Positions 7,612 to 17,270 of a DNA stretch of 64,000 nucleotides are shown in pieces (the stretch's first letter is position 1; the number at the start of each line of letters is the position of its first letter). The notes beneath the pieces are model-generated. The model saw nothing but the letters and a program-made list of their open reading frames with translations. It had not been told where the DNA came from and searched no databases. Source of the DNA: Oscillatoriophycideae cyanobacterium NC_groundwater_1537_Pr4_S-0.65um_50_18 (GTDB lineage: Bacteria; Cyanobacteriota; Cyanobacteriia; Elainellales; Elainellaceae); the NCBI GenBank assembly GCA_016208305.1, contig JACQYI010000033.1:62001-126000 (forward strand), in the 5' to 3' direction. The position numbers and the translations under genes are program-made.

Positions 7612-8754
7612 ATGGATGAAATTCTCAAGATTTTAATTGTTGATGATGATGAAGTCGATCGCATGGCATTGCGTCGTCTTCTCAAAATGGCGGGTGTGCA
7701 AATAGAAGCAGTCGAAGCCCACGATTGCGGAGTAGCGATCGCTGCCCTTAAAGAGCAACCTTTTGACTGCGCATTTGTTGACTACCGTTTGCCCGATATG
7801 GATGGACTAGAGCTAGTGCAGCTCTTGCGAGGAGACAACATCAAAATCCCGCTGATCATTCTTACGGGGCAAGGTGACGAGCAGATTGCGGTAGAGCTGA
7901 TGAAAGCGGGCGCATCGGACTATATTGCTAAGGGACGACTCTCGCCTGAGGCTTTGGCTCAGGTATTACGCAATGCCGTTCGCGTTTATCAAGCGGAAAT
8001 GCTGGCCGCCTCAGCCGAACGCCAAAAAGAGCAGTTAGCTCGTCAGCGGGAAGATTTTGTGTCTCGCTTGACCCACGACCTGCGCACGCCTCTGGTGGCT
8101 GCCGATCGAACGCTCAATTTATTCCAAGATGGAGCATTTGGCGATCTGACTTCAGACATGCAGGACATCTTGACTGTGATGATTCGCAGCAACAAGAATT
8201 TACTCCATATGGTCAACACCATCTTGGAAGTTTATCGTCACGATGCAGGGCGCAAAACAATGTCTTTTGAGCCTTGTGAATTGCGCAATATGATCGAAGA
8301 GGTGATAGAAGAACTTCGACCCCTGATTCAGGAGCAAGATTTGAAAATCTTTGTGGATTTCCCCGCTCAGGCTAAGGGGGTTATCGCTGCTGATTGCATG
8401 GAAATTCGTCGATTGCTCGTTAACTTGATAGGCAATGCCATTAAGTTTACCGATCACGGCTCGATTACCGTTCGTCTGAGTGAAGTTGAAGCAACAGGAG
8501 CAGCCGAGCCGTCAATGAAATCAGCCGTTATTGAAGTGGAGGACACAGGAGCAGGAATTTCTCCAGAAGACCAGGCGACCTTATTCGATCGCTTCCGTCA
8601 AGGCAACCACAAGCGATCGGGGAGTGGCTTGGGCATGTATTTGTCCCGCAGGATCGTAGAAGCGCACAACGGTACTATTGCAGTGAAGTCAGCTTTGGGG
8701 CAAGGCAGCCGCTTTACGGTACGATTGCCTAGTAGCAGATGCGCTACAACGTAG
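7612..8754 (+). CDS. Response regulator-histidine kinase hybrid (REC-HisKA-HATPase)
   Basis: 380 aa, soluble. Receiver at residues ~5-125 (LIVDDDEVD, phospho-Asp in FVDYRLPDMDG, Lys in YIAKG), a short coiled coil, HisKA near 145-215 with the phospho-histidine in LTHDLRTPL, and HATPase to the C-terminus (NLIGNAIKFTDHG, VEDTGAGIS, GSGLGMYLSRRIVEAHNG). An N-terminal receiver controlling a kinase core is common in cyanobacteria and lets one phosphorelay feed another. It follows the Rcp1-like regulator on the same strand, with a 490-bp gap, so co-transcription is uncertain. Confidence 0.88.
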   Translation: MDEILKILIVDDDEVDRMALRRLLKMAGVQIEAVEAHDCGVAIAALKEQPFDCAFVDYRLPDMDGLELVQLLRGDNIKIPLIILTGQGDEQIAVELMKAGASDYIAKGRLSPEALAQVLRNAVRVYQAEMLAASAERQKEQLARQREDFVSRLTHDLRTPLVAADRTLNLFQDGAFGDLTSDMQDILTVMIRSNKNLLHMVNTILEVYRHDAGRKTMSFEPCELRNMIEEVIEELRPLIQEQDLKIFVDFPAQAKGVIAADCMEIRRLLVNLIGNAIKFTDHGSITVRLSEVEATGAAEPSMKSAVIEVEDTGAGISPEDQATLFDRFRQGNHKRSGSGLGMYLSRRIVEAHNGTIAVKSALGQGSRFTVRLPSSRCATT

Positions 8755-8762
8755 TCTTACTG

Positions 8763-8801
8763 TAGCTCTACCGAATAGCTCTACCAGATAGCTCTGCTGG
8801 C
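8763..8801. repeat. 3 x 13-bp tandem repeat in a convergent spacer
   Basis: Three degenerate head-to-tail units of TAGCTCTACCGAA lie in the 59-bp spacer between the convergent kinase and MBL-fold genes. Confidence 0.7.
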
Positions 8802-8813
8802 CAAGCTGTGAGC

Positions 8814-9791
8814 TTAGACCTTGAGCGAACTACCCGTAGAAGCTGGCATGGGAATAACAACACCTTCGCGGGCAAATCGTAGATTGGGAAATAGCCCTTG
8901 AGCTTCTGCCTCAACCCGATCTAAAAAATCATCTGAACAATCTGGATCGTGATGGAATAGAGCAAGTTGCTTGACCTGAGCGGCAATTGCCGCTTCTACA
9001 CCCATGCACCAAACTGGCTTCTGTTCAAAGCTCTCTTTATCGCTGCGTGGCCGATGATGAGGAGCTGTATCGTAGATGAGCAAATCTGCTTGGCTTGCCA
9101 AATAGAGTAAGCCGTGATCAATTTGATTGGGCGAGGTCTCGATGTCAGTGGCGTAGACGACCGAATGCCCATTCCAGGTAATGCGGTATCCCAAAGCTCC
9201 ATTAGAGCGGTTGAGCGCAATCGTTTCAATAGCAACATCGTCAAGCTGGATGACTGAGCCAGGTGCAATGTCGTGAAATTGTAAGTGCGATCGCATGGTC
9301 TGAATAGGCAATGGAAAATGCGGGCGTAGCATCTGATCGTAAAGGCGCTGCTTAATGGATGCGCCATTTGCGCCTACGGCCCCATAGATATCAAAATGGT
9401 TGCCTTCTAGAAAAGCGGGCGCAAAAAATGGAAATCCTTGAATTCGATCCCAGTGGGTATGCGTAAAAAATAAGTGCGCTTGTATGGGAGATGGCTCCTG
9501 ACTAATTAGCTCATGCCTGGGTATCTCACAGAAGGCAGCTTCCTGAACCAAGTGCTTCCCTAATGCTCGCAGACCCGTACCACCATCAAAAATCAGACAC
9601 TTACCGCCAACCCCAATTTCCACACAAGCTGTGTTTCCACCGTAGCGCAAGGTTTCCAAGCCTGGAGTGGGAATGTCACCCCGCACACCCCAAAACTTCA
9701 CTGTAAATTCCGATGGGCGATCGCCGGCCTCTTTGGGCAGGGTTCCATTGAGCAATTGAGAGCGATTCATTGAAAAGTCAAAGCCTGACAT
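8814..9791 (-). CDS. MBL-fold metallo-hydrolase
   Basis: 325 aa from the ATG at 9791 (a TTG ten codons earlier is also open). The N-terminus reads FWGVRGDIPTPG..RYGGNTAC, a pattern of the MBL-fold group that includes phosphodiester hydrolases. The metal-binding motif HxHxDH appears as HTHWDR, the last His being Arg; later metal ligands are likely in VYATDIET and FHHD. A reduced or altered metal site is possible, though this variant may be normal for the cyanobacterial subfamily. Substrate is unknown. Convergent with the REC-kinase gene. Confidence 0.8.
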   Translation of the reverse strand: MSGFDFSMNRSQLLNGTLPKEAGDRPSEFTVKFWGVRGDIPTPGLETLRYGGNTACVEIGVGGKCLIFDGGTGLRALGKHLVQEAAFCEIPRHELISQEPSPIQAHLFFTHTHWDRIQGFPFFAPAFLEGNHFDIYGAVGANGASIKQRLYDQMLRPHFPLPIQTMRSHLQFHDIAPGSVIQLDDVAIETIALNRSNGALGYRITWNGHSVVYATDIETSPNQIDHGLLYLASQADLLIYDTAPHHRPRSDKESFEQKPVWCMGVEAAIAAQVKQLALFHHDPDCSDDFLDRVEAEAQGLFPNLRFAREGVVIPMPASTGSSLKV

Positions 9792-10019
9792 TTTTAGCCG
9801 ATTTAACCCTTGCGCTGCCAACCGTTACAGTTCTGCATTCTCTATGTCCATGAATACTACTCAATTGGAAGATGAACTGAGCCATTCATCCCTCAAATCA
9901 GCAACATTTTCATGATTCTAAGTCCATAGTTCCCCAATCTGAACTTATCTAAGCAAATTTCTAGGTATGAGTGGGTCTAACGCAGTTTACAGCGAAACAG
10001 CATTAGACCCACCTATGGC

Positions 10020-10532
10020 CTATTTTTGCGCGGCCTTAACGCAAGCCTCGACCAATGGCATCACCTGGTCAACATCCTTCCAACCTAAAATTTCAGTCAC
10101 CTTTTTTTCTAGATTTTTGTAGCTTCTGAAGAATTCAGCAATTTCTTCTAGACGATGAGGTGATACATCCTTCAGAGACTTGACGCCTGCGTAGCGCGGA
10201 TCTTTGTCAGGAACACACAGAATTTTTTCATCGCGATCGCCCCCATCAATCATCTCTAGCATACCGATCGGGCGAGCTGCAATCACACAGCCGGGGAAAG
10301 TCGGCTGATCAATGAGCACCATGCCATCCAGCGGATCGCCATCATCTGCTAGCGTATTGGGAACAAACCCATAGTCGTAAGGGTACTGCACCGAAGAAAA
10401 CAGGACTCGATCCAGCGCAAAAGCATTCATATCTTTGTCAAATTCATACTTGTTCTTGCTGCCTGCTGGAATTTCAATCAGAACGTTGATAATTCCCGGC
10501 TTAGGCTGGGCAGGAATGAGCGTTAAATCCAC
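10020..10532 (-). CDS. ppa: Inorganic pyrophosphatase (family I)
   Basis: 170 aa, full length for a bacterial soluble pyrophosphatase. It hydrolyses PPi to phosphate and pulls biosynthetic reactions forward. The metal and substrate motif [11 protein letters not shown] (near residue 65) and [13 protein letters not shown] are intact, as is the N-terminal [13 protein letters not shown]. The start codon is GTG at 10532, preceded by GGAG with 8-nt spacing. Monocistronic by appearance. Confidence 0.95.
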   Translation of the reverse strand: MDLTLIPAQPKPGIINVLIEIPAGSKNKYEFDKDMNAFALDRVLFSSVQYPYDYGFVPNTLADDGDPLDGMVLIDQPTFPGCVIAARPIGMLEMIDGGDRDEKILCVPDKDPRYAGVKSLKDVSPHRLEEIAEFFRSYKNLEKKVTEILGWKDVDQVMPLVEACVKAAQK

Positions 10533-10693
10533 AGCGTTTCTCCAAATGACAGAACTGGGGTGTAGCTAAGGGCTGACCCATGCGAAACTCTAACCCATTT
10601 TAGCTATCCCCCGAAAGCATTTTAGGGGAATGGGAGCCTCTAAAACTTACAGCTAAACGATTATCAGCTCAACTACAGAAAATCACGCAAAAA

Positions 10694-10888
10694 TTATTCT
10701 CTATTTCCTAACACCTGAGGCAACGCTGGCCAGTCTTGAGAATTCTCCACAGAAAAACTGTTGGCGGAAAAATAAACGATCGCCATTATGGGAGCGATCA
10801 ACGTCAACAGAGCAATTAAACTGCCCATGAGGTTCGCTAGCGGTTGAGAGGCTGGGGTAGAGGGGCTAGCGGGACTACCAGGTTCCAT
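10694..10888 (-). CDS. Small single-pass membrane protein
   Basis: 64 aa: a Pro/Ser-rich N-terminus, one transmembrane helix at about residues 17-42 (LANLMGSLIALLTLIAPIMA) and a polar tail. Not recognised beyond being a plausible conserved cyanobacterial small membrane protein. Ribosome-binding site weak. Called because the hydrophobic segment is coherent and the frame fits the spacing between flanking genes. Confidence 0.5.
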   Translation of the reverse strand: MEPGSPASPSTPASQPLANLMGSLIALLTLIAPIMAIVYFSANSFSVENSQDWPALPQVLGNRE

Positions 10889-10989
10889 ATTGTCGAGTTG
10901 CTCGGTAAATTAAAAGTTGTGAGTTAGCTTCAGGGGCTGGGGTGCGGAACGCCTGAAAAGCCTGAAACAAAGCTAGGGGTTGGGGCGCT

Positions 10990-11436
10990 TTAGACATCTT
11001 GCAGGCGCTTCATCTGGCGCAGAAACTCTAGTGGCAATCCATCAGCATCAGCGAGGAAGACAACCTCATAGACGCAATCTCCAATTATTTGCTGCATTGG
11101 CTCTAGCAGAACCTTTAAAGGCTTCACCTGCTCTGAGGTTTGAGCAGCTTGATCAAACTGATCTCTTAAACTTGCCAGCCATGCAGGCAGATCAGCTACA
11201 GCATCTGTCAAGTCAAACGATAGGTGATAGTAGCCTGTGTAATGCTCATCTCCAAAGGCGTCTGCTGCTGGGCGAGGCTGAGGCACTTGCAGTAACTCAA
11301 TGCGTCCGTTTAGCCCTTCCATCCAACAGGCCAATGTGATACCTGCTGTAAAGCGTTCACATACCTGAAAGCCAAGCTGTTCGTAAAAAGCGATCGCTCG
11401 GTAAATATCGGATGTCCGAATTGAAGCGTGATGCAT
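10990..11436 (-). CDS. VOC (glyoxalase/bleomycin-resistance) family protein
   Basis: 148 aa. The N-terminal MHHASIRTSDIYRAIAFYEQLGF is the typical first beta-alpha-beta of a vicinal-oxygen-chelate domain; GYYHLSFDLTD and a C-terminal strand with FLADADGLPLEFL complete it. Candidate metal ligands are the His at the N-terminus, Glu in RIELLQ, His in YYHLSF and Glu in PLEFL. Substrate is unknown. Confidence 0.8.
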   Translation of the reverse strand: MHHASIRTSDIYRAIAFYEQLGFQVCERFTAGITLACWMEGLNGRIELLQVPQPRPAADAFGDEHYTGYYHLSFDLTDAVADLPAWLASLRDQFDQAAQTSEQVKPLKVLLEPMQQIIGDCVYEVVFLADADGLPLEFLRQMKRLQDV

Positions 11437-11561
11437 AATCTAAGGTTGGGTTCTGTTCTAGAAGCAATTTTTCCAAGCGCTACATGCCCGAAAAAGTGAC
11501 TGCTAAACAGCTTTCAAGCACTCTATTTGAGTAGAGGAGATTTTAAGGCGATTGAAACGAT

Positions 11562-12071
11562 CTATTCAAATAGACGGAAATAGGGATAGCGGACGGGTGC
11601 GCCTGGCTCCTTTTCCAAATCAAAATTGATGACATCCCAGCATGATTCCTCAGTCGAGTCTGGGCTAAACTCGACCGGAAGCCCATACAGCCGGGGTCTG
11701 GGTGTATCTGGCTGACCTCGCCAAGGAGCGCTGCGCTCTAGATAGGTGCTAATCAAATCTTTGTAGCGCTGCGCAATAATAACGCGGGTAGCTCGATAGC
11801 CCTGGGTATAGAGGCGATCGAGGGCTTCATGAATCTCAAAGCGGATGCCATCCGGATGGGTATGTTGGCGATACCACTCGTTGTTCCACCGTCGCCAGTG
11901 CCGCCCTGACTGAAGATGAACCAGCTCAGCCGTTTTGGGATCTGCTTCAAAAGCACCGTGGCGCTGACAGAGATAGGTATCGGTCAGGGTAAGCGCCTGG
12001 ATCGTTTGACGGCAGTGCGGACACTGAATTTCTGGACCAAAGATTGGATACTGTAAAGCGGGGTTCATCAT
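11562..12071 (-). CDS. Cyanobacterial conserved protein with CxxC zinc-finger-like start (TIGR02652-type)
   Basis: 169 aa from the first of two adjacent ATGs at 12071 (a TTG at 12104 is open upstream). The N-terminus holds IQCPHCRQTI followed by TYLCQRHGAF, a CxxC...C/H pattern that could bind zinc. The rest (GRHWRRWNNEWYRQHTHPDG, RVIIAQRYKDLI) is recognised from memory as a family restricted to cyanobacteria with no known function. Divergent from the hexapeptide protein at 12214. Confidence 0.7.
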   Translation of the reverse strand: MMNPALQYPIFGPEIQCPHCRQTIQALTLTDTYLCQRHGAFEADPKTAELVHLQSGRHWRRWNNEWYRQHTHPDGIRFEIHEALDRLYTQGYRATRVIIAQRYKDLISTYLERSAPWRGQPDTPRPRLYGLPVEFSPDSTEESCWDVINFDLEKEPGAPVRYPYFRLFE

Positions 12072-12213
12072 TAATTTGCTATCAGCATACGCGACCTGAG
12101 CCAATTCCAGTCACTCCATTATAGTCTGTAACAAATCTGGAGTCTTTCAGAAGCGGATAGTTTATCGGGGTATTGTTGCAATATATTTCTTTTTTCTTCC
12201 TTGAATATATTTT

Positions 12214-12756
12214 ATGAGCCAGCTTTCTGATTTCCCCAAATCTCCTACTTATTGGCAACCTCCCAACCTATCGCGAGCGGCTTTTGTCGCCCCTAATGCC
12301 ACGATCGTAGGACAGGTAGAAGTAGCCGCAGGGGCAAGCATCTGGTACGGTGCTGTCGTGCGTGGCGATGTCGAGCGCATCATCATTGGGGAATGTAGCA
12401 ACATCCAGGATGGTGCTGTCCTTCATGGTGATCCAGGTCAGCCAACCATTTTGGAGTCTCATGTGACAATTGGCCATCGAGCGGTGATTCATAGCGCTCA
12501 GATTGGGCAAGGATGCCTGATTGGGATTGGGGCGATCGTCTTAAATGGGGTCAAAGTGGGGGCAGGCAGCATCATTGGCGCAGGTGCAGTGGTGACCAAA
12601 GATGTGCCGGAGCGATCGCTCGTTGTGGGCATCCCTGCCAAAGTTACTCGGACTCTTTCCGTCACAGAAGTAGCTGATTTGATCGAACATGCTCATAAGT
12701 ATGAAAAACTAGCGCTAGTGCATGCAGGACGGGGAACAGATCTAGGATTTATGTAA
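12214..12756 (+). CDS. Gamma-carbonic-anhydrase-like left-handed beta-helix protein
   Basis: 180 aa of hexapeptide repeats. The zinc-ligand histidines expected of gamma-CA proteins are visible: VLHGD, and the pair in IGHRAVIHSA, so metal binding is plausible. This family (YrdA/PaaY/CaiE type) is distinct from CcmM in being a lone domain; CA activity is not proven for most members. ATG 12214 is the natural start. It is 100 bp upstream of psbY on the same strand. Confidence 0.85.
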   Translation: MSQLSDFPKSPTYWQPPNLSRAAFVAPNATIVGQVEVAAGASIWYGAVVRGDVERIIIGECSNIQDGAVLHGDPGQPTILESHVTIGHRAVIHSAQIGQGCLIGIGAIVLNGVKVGAGSIIGAGAVVTKDVPERSLVVGIPAKVTRTLSVTEVADLIEHAHKYEKLALVHAGRGTDLGFM

Positions 12757-12855
12757 ATAAATGTAACGGCAGCTCTAGCAAAACCCGCCATTTCAGAGCA
12801 AAATAGAGCGTAAAGATGAGAGCTATTTATAAATCTTTAGAGGAGGAACTCAACT

Positions 12856-12969
12856 ATGGACTGGCGTATTCTGATTGTGGTGTTGCCGTTGGCACTGGCG
12901 CTGGGTTGGGTGTTCAAGAATATCGGTCAGGCCGCTTTGAAGCAAGGTAAAGACTTTATTGCTAAGTAA
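12856..12969 (+). CDS. psbY: Photosystem II protein Y
   Basis: 37 aa, a single transmembrane helix. The N-terminus MDWRILIVVLPLALALGW matches the conserved MDWR(V/I)..V..P start of cyanobacterial PsbY, a small peripheral subunit of photosystem II near cytochrome b559. A strong ribosome-binding site (AGGAGGA at 12841-12847) lies 8 nt before the ATG, and a bidirectional hairpin terminator follows at 13088-13140. Confidence 0.88.
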   Translation: MDWRILIVVLPLALALGWVFKNIGQAALKQGKDFIAK

Positions 12970-13087
12970 ACTTGCCAAGTAGGCCTGCATTGCTGAGTAA
13001 GCTTGCGCTAGAAAATTTGTTTTGCGATTGAAAAACTGAAAGTCTTTCACTAATTTGATGTGAGTCAAATTGTTGTAACTCCTAGGC

Positions 13088-13140
13088 GCGATCGCTTCTG
13101 AGATGTCTTATCCCAAGATTTCTCGAAGCGATCGCTTTTT
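13088..13140 (+). terminator. Bidirectional terminator built from HIP1 sequences
   Basis: GCGATCGCTTC (13088-13098) pairs perfectly with GAAGCGATCGC (13125-13135), followed by TTTTT. Both arms contain a HIP1 octamer. It lies between the convergent psbY and DUF445 genes. Confidence 0.8.
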
Positions 13141-13166
13141 GTTCTACGTTAACTTGAGATTGCTTG

Positions 13167-14396
13167 TCACTGAAGCAGTAGGCTAATCGTTTGTAGTAGA
13201 CCAATGACCAGCCCCAAAACGCCCCCTAAATTAACAATCGCTTGCAGTTCGCTCTTGACAATGCCCTGAATAGCCATCTCTAAGTCTTTGGGAGAGGTGG
13301 CCCGAACGCGATCGATGATGACTTGGTCAATGTTTAAAATGGGGATTGCTTGAGCCACAATTGCCTCCAAATCCCGCTCTAGATAACGTTCTAGCACCAA
13401 AGCTAGCTCTTGACTCACAGGCTCAAGGGCACTCGTCACGGCATCCGAAGTTCGGAGGCGATTGAGCAGCAAGGCGGCTACATTGTTCCAGTCGATCGAG
13501 TCACTGAGTCCTTGCAAGACATCTGAACCTTTAAGCTGAAGGTAATCCCGGACGCTATCACGCATGGTTTTCCGCAATTGCCGTACCGTCGAGACAGGCA
13601 AATTTTGCAAAGAGAGATTTTGGAGCAGCTCTTTGAGTCGATCTTGCACGCCTAATGAAGTTACCAGTTCTGCAATACGGGCGTTGCTTTGCTCGCGATC
13701 GTCCAAGCAATAGGTTCGCAGACGAGTCAGAGTGTTGCGTACCCCAAAGAGATTGGCGACGACCCAGTAAGTGCCGCTGGTTTTCTCGCGGAAGCCCTCA
13801 TCGATAACGCGAATATTGCGATCGGTCAAAAAATCGACCAGCGTTTGACGTAGGGCATCAGGCGGTAGAACAGTCTCTAGTAGCCAGCCTGAGAGCTGAA
13901 CAGCCTGAGCCTCAGTCAACCTTAGTTCCAGAAGTACCTGATCAAAAATTTGATTGAGCTGGCTTTCTAAAAAATCTTCACGGCGCGCCATCACTTTAAT
14001 CAGGCGCGGCAAAGATTGCCCCAGCAAATCTCTCAAAATATTGGCAACAATCTTGACTGCCTTTTCTTCATTAGCCCCTTGAACCTGCTCAAGGGCTAGA
14101 CCCAGTAGCCAATAAATGGCTGATTGAATACGCTCTGTTTGCAGCAGCTTACGGGCCAGATTTTTTAGCTCATCGGGCGTTAGCAGCGATCCCATAATTG
14201 TGTCTGCAATCCGCTTTGCCAAACGCTCCTGATTGCTAGGAATCAAACCGGGTGTAAAAGGCAGCTGTTTACCACCTATGTAAAGCGCTCGATAGGGACG
14301 AAACAGCATTTTGATCGCAATATCATTGGTGAAATAGCCAATGATGCCGCCAACTATGGGCGGTGCCACGAGAGGCCAGAGAGTCGCAAGATCCAA
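13167..14396 (-). CDS. DUF445 family membrane-anchored protein
   Basis: 409 aa. A hydrophobic N-terminus with [18 protein letters not shown] is the hallmark of DUF445/YheB-type proteins; a second hydrophobic segment closes the C-terminus ([19 protein letters not shown]). Between them are long helical repeats. Function is unknown; the family is membrane-attached. The start appears to be TTG at 14396, without a strong ribosome-binding site, so the exact start is uncertain, but the conserved family start begins near it. Confidence 0.85.
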   Translation of the reverse strand: MDLATLWPLVAPPIVGGIIGYFTNDIAIKMLFRPYRALYIGGKQLPFTPGLIPSNQERLAKRIADTIMGSLLTPDELKNLARKLLQTERIQSAIYWLLGLALEQVQGANEEKAVKIVANILRDLLGQSLPRLIKVMARREDFLESQLNQIFDQVLLELRLTEAQAVQLSGWLLETVLPPDALRQTLVDFLTDRNIRVIDEGFREKTSGTYWVVANLFGVRNTLTRLRTYCLDDREQSNARIAELVTSLGVQDRLKELLQNLSLQNLPVSTVRQLRKTMRDSVRDYLQLKGSDVLQGLSDSIDWNNVAALLLNRLRTSDAVTSALEPVSQELALVLERYLERDLEAIVAQAIPILNIDQVIIDRVRATSPKDLEMAIQGIVKSELQAIVNLGGVLGLVIGLLQTISLLLQ

Positions 14397-14503
14397 GGGA
14401 GTTAAGGATTAAGGTTAAGGATAAGACAGTTCTGAACAGCGAAGTTTAGGAGAATGCACTCAAATAAGGTGTTAATGCATTCAGAGATGCCAAGCTAGTC
14501 CCC

Positions 14504-15208
14504 TTATTTGGTTGCAACCAAAATTCCCATCATGTCAGCGGCGATCGGATAATGCACCGCACTGGAAAACCCAGCCTGATAAGCAAGGGCAACTTGCTCA
14601 GAGCCAATGGGAAAGCGATCGAGACTGGGGCTAATATAGGCGTACTCTTCTTTCAGTCCCATGCCTTCGGCCATTGGCACTACTAGGGTATCAAGGTACC
14701 ACTGCTGTACAGCACGCAGATACGGGTTTGGGGGGCGATGAAAGTCAAGAATAGCAACTTTAGCGCCTGGTTTTAGAACACGCAGCAGTTCTTGTAAACT
14801 CTGAGAAATATCGGTGACATTTCGCAGACCGTAGCCCATTGTCGCCGCATCAAAGAAATTAGGCTCAAACGGAAGCTGAAGCGCATCTCCTTCTATCCAA
14901 GTGATAGGTAGTGGCAGCGATCGCTCTGCCCGCTGCTGTGCCATTGCCAGCAGAGCAGCCGAAAAATCTAGCCCATAAACCTGACCGCTGCCCACTCTTC
15001 GAGCTAGCATTTGAGTCAAATCACCGCTGCCACAGCAGACATCCAGGCAAACTGAGCCAGGAGTCGGGTTGCTCCAGTTGACCGCCATCTGCTTCCAGAC
15101 TCGATGCAGCCCAAGACTGAGCTGATCATTGAGGCGATCGTATTCAGGCGCAATTCGATTAAATATTGACTGAATTTCTTGAGCAATAGGTGTAGGGGCT
15201 GAGTTCAC
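14504..15208 (-). CDS. menG: Demethylphylloquinone/menaquinone methyltransferase (UbiE/MenG)
   Basis: 234 aa class I SAM methyltransferase of the UbiE family. SAM motif I is VCLDVCCGSGDLTQML near residues 50-65; family signatures are FNRIAPEYDRLNDQLSLGLHR at the N-terminus and MGYGLRNVTD in the middle. In cyanobacteria the enzyme performs the final methylation in phylloquinone (photosystem I quinone) synthesis. The start is GTG at 15208. It lies downstream of the REC-GAF gene on the same strand but is separated from it by a strong terminator. Confidence 0.92.
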   Translation of the reverse strand: MNSAPTPIAQEIQSIFNRIAPEYDRLNDQLSLGLHRVWKQMAVNWSNPTPGSVCLDVCCGSGDLTQMLARRVGSGQVYGLDFSAALLAMAQQRAERSLPLPITWIEGDALQLPFEPNFFDAATMGYGLRNVTDISQSLQELLRVLKPGAKVAILDFHRPPNPYLRAVQQWYLDTLVVPMAEGMGLKEEYAYISPSLDRFPIGSEQVALAYQAGFSSAVHYPIAADMMGILVATK

Positions 15209-15438
15209 AGAAACACTGCGGTTAGGTTACAAACTAATCCTACACAATCTAGGAGATAGGAAGTTTGGGGGTGTAACATCAGATTTTTGGGGGATTTCCG
15301 AACTGAATTTAGCTATGAAGTTTATTTTGAGAGGTGCGCAAAGCGCGCCACCCCAAATGTCCCCGTCCTAACCTCGCTGTCTACTGCTATGGATAGAATC
15401 AGCCAGATCAAATTTTTATTTACAAGGATTTTTTACAA

Positions 15439-15471
15439 AAATTTCTCAGGATCTGCGACCCTGAGAAATTT
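15439..15471 (-). terminator. Terminator of the REC-GAF gene
   Basis: Perfect 12-bp inverted repeat (AAATTTCTCAGG and its complement) with a 9-nt loop. On the minus strand the stem runs into a TTTTTG tract. It lies 40 bp past the stop codon of the REC-GAF regulator. Confidence 0.8.
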
Positions 15472-15510
15472 CCTGAACAGAACACAATTTACAGCGTTAC
15501 TTGACTGAAG

Positions 15511-16452
15511 CTACTGGGCACAAGCTAGCGCCATCCCAATCTGCTGAGCCGATAGCTCAATCAGGGCAAACTCATCGGCTTGCAGCGATCGCAGTTCTCG
15601 CCATTGTAGTGATAGCGTCGCAAGCACCTGATCTCTGAATATGACAGGAGCCACCAAACAGGCTTGGATCTTAGAATCAGCGTAATAAGGCAGGTTGGAC
15701 AGGGCTGGATCAGCCGCTACTGGCATGGCAGCCTGAAACTTACGAGTGGCGATCGCGGCCTGCACCAATGGATCGACCTCTGGGTGTTGAACGAGAGAAG
15801 GCTGCAGCGCATCGTTAAAACCGTAGCTCCCTTGTGCGCCCAAAGACTCTCCCTCTACTCTTTGTACTCGGCAGCGATCAGCACCGAAAACCTTGCCGCA
15901 AGCTTCAGCAATGCGTTGAAGGCAATCATCTTTTTGAGTCGATTCAGAAACGGCTGTAACAATAGTGCCAAGTAAGGTTGTCAGCGCTTGAGCACGATGC
16001 AACTCTTCTGTCCGCTGCTTTAATAGCTCATAGGTTTCAGCCGCTCTTTGCACCACGCCCTTTAGCTCGGTAGGGTCCCAAGGCTTGGTGATGTACTTAT
16101 AAACTTGCCCAGAGTTAATCGCTTCTACAAGATCTTCAACATCGGTAAAGCCCGTGAGAATAATCCGCATGGTGTCAGGAAACTGCGGCACAGTCTTGCT
16201 AAGAAATTCAGTCCCCTTCATTTCTGGCATCCGCTGGTCAGAAATAATTACGGCAACTTCACCTTCAGTCGCTAAAACTTCTAGGGCAGCAAAGCCGCTC
16301 TCAGCTCGTAAGACATTGAAATCGCGTCGAAATGTGCGATAGAGCAGATCAAGGTTATCGGGTTCATCGTCCACAACAAGCATCTTGGGTTTTTTGGGGC
16401 GCTCTAGACTCATAGGACTGACGACGGGAAGTTCTGAAAGGGCACTACTCAT
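15511..16452 (-). CDS. Response regulator with C-terminal GAF domain
   Basis: 313 aa from ATG 16452 (a TTG six codons upstream is open). Receiver at ~20-140: LVVDDEPDN, phospho-Asp in IISDQRMPEM, Thr in ILTGFTD, Lys in YITKPWDP; this RpfG-like receiver type is common with HD-GYP or GGDEF outputs, but here the partner is a GAF domain (~165-310, RVQRVEGESLGAQGSYG then VAPVIFRDQVLATLSL). No enzymatic output is seen, so it may act by protein contact or small-molecule binding. Confidence 0.85.
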   Translation of the reverse strand: MSSALSELPVVSPMSLERPKKPKMLVVDDEPDNLDLLYRTFRRDFNVLRAESGFAALEVLATEGEVAVIISDQRMPEMKGTEFLSKTVPQFPDTMRIILTGFTDVEDLVEAINSGQVYKYITKPWDPTELKGVVQRAAETYELLKQRTEELHRAQALTTLLGTIVTAVSESTQKDDCLQRIAEACGKVFGADRCRVQRVEGESLGAQGSYGFNDALQPSLVQHPEVDPLVQAAIATRKFQAAMPVAADPALSNLPYYADSKIQACLVAPVIFRDQVLATLSLQWRELRSLQADEFALIELSAQQIGMALACAQ

Positions 16453-16918
16453 AAAACTGCACTTCTGCAAAGCTAGGTCTGAGAGGTTTGAAGTTCACAG
16501 GAACGGGTCGGTCTGGCCAAACGGCACTGAATTTTAACTTCAGTACAGGCGCCAATTTCATCCAGCCTCTCTCCTAGTCTTGACACTTTTGCTTCAGTTC
16601 TAACGCTATGACAGCAAAATTACCCAAAATAAATAGCTAAATATTTGATGAGTCACAGCCCAAAATCATTGGGGACACAGCCTAGCTGCATCCCCAACCC
16701 TTTAATCTACCAAGGTTTGATCTATCAAATACTGTTTGGCAGCAATTACAAAAGCATTGCTGATTGTTTAAGGCTGATTGTTTAAGCTCTACCCATCCTG
16801 CTAGCCCCTAGCCTACTGTTACTTAGCCTACCCTCACCTAGCTCTGCCGCAGACTCTCAAGAATCGCTAACATTCGGCCACTAGGCGATCGCGCGGCCAA
16901 ACGCTTTAGCGCTTTACC
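16453..16918. other. Intergenic region with short direct repeat
   Basis: About 465 bp between the start of the REC-GAF gene and the end of rpsU, both on the minus strand. Two tandem copies of GCTGATTGTTTAAG lie at 16759-16786. No gene seen. Confidence 0.5.
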
Positions 16919-17098
16919 TTAACGAAAACGACGCTTGCGGCGAGCCATGATTGCTTTGCGCTTGTGCTTTTCTAGCGGTGTTTCAAAATGGCGATGGCTT
17001 TTAACATCTGCCAAGATGCCTGCCTTAGACACCTGACGCTTAAATCGGCGCAGGGCAGATTCAATTCCTTCGTTTTCGCCTAAGACCACTTGGGTCAT
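16919..17098 (-). CDS. rpsU: 30S ribosomal protein S21
   Basis: 59 aa, small and basic with a [16 protein letters not shown] tail. S21 joins the 30S platform near the anti-Shine-Dalgarno. The start at ATG 17098 is fixed by AAAGGAGA eight nucleotides upstream; a longer open frame to 17146 has no ribosome-binding site. It is transcribed alone. Confidence 0.93.
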   Translation of the reverse strand: MTQVVLGENEGIESALRRFKRQVSKAGILADVKSHRHFETPLEKHKRKAIMARRKRRFR

Positions 17099-17270
17099 GC
17101 TAAGTTCTCCTTTGCTTGAGGGATGTAGAGTATTTGAGCTAGCCACACAAAACTAGCCACACGCAAAACTGCTTACTATGGCATCTATAGCTAACTATGA
17201 CATTTTAGGAATTATGAGCCTCATCGGCAATACAGATCTTAAGGTAAATCGAAGAGAGTTAGATTTAGTT

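Noticed and set aside
15287-15508. 73-codon plus-strand frame
   Set aside because: Runs antisense through the REC-GAF terminator and has no ribosome-binding site.
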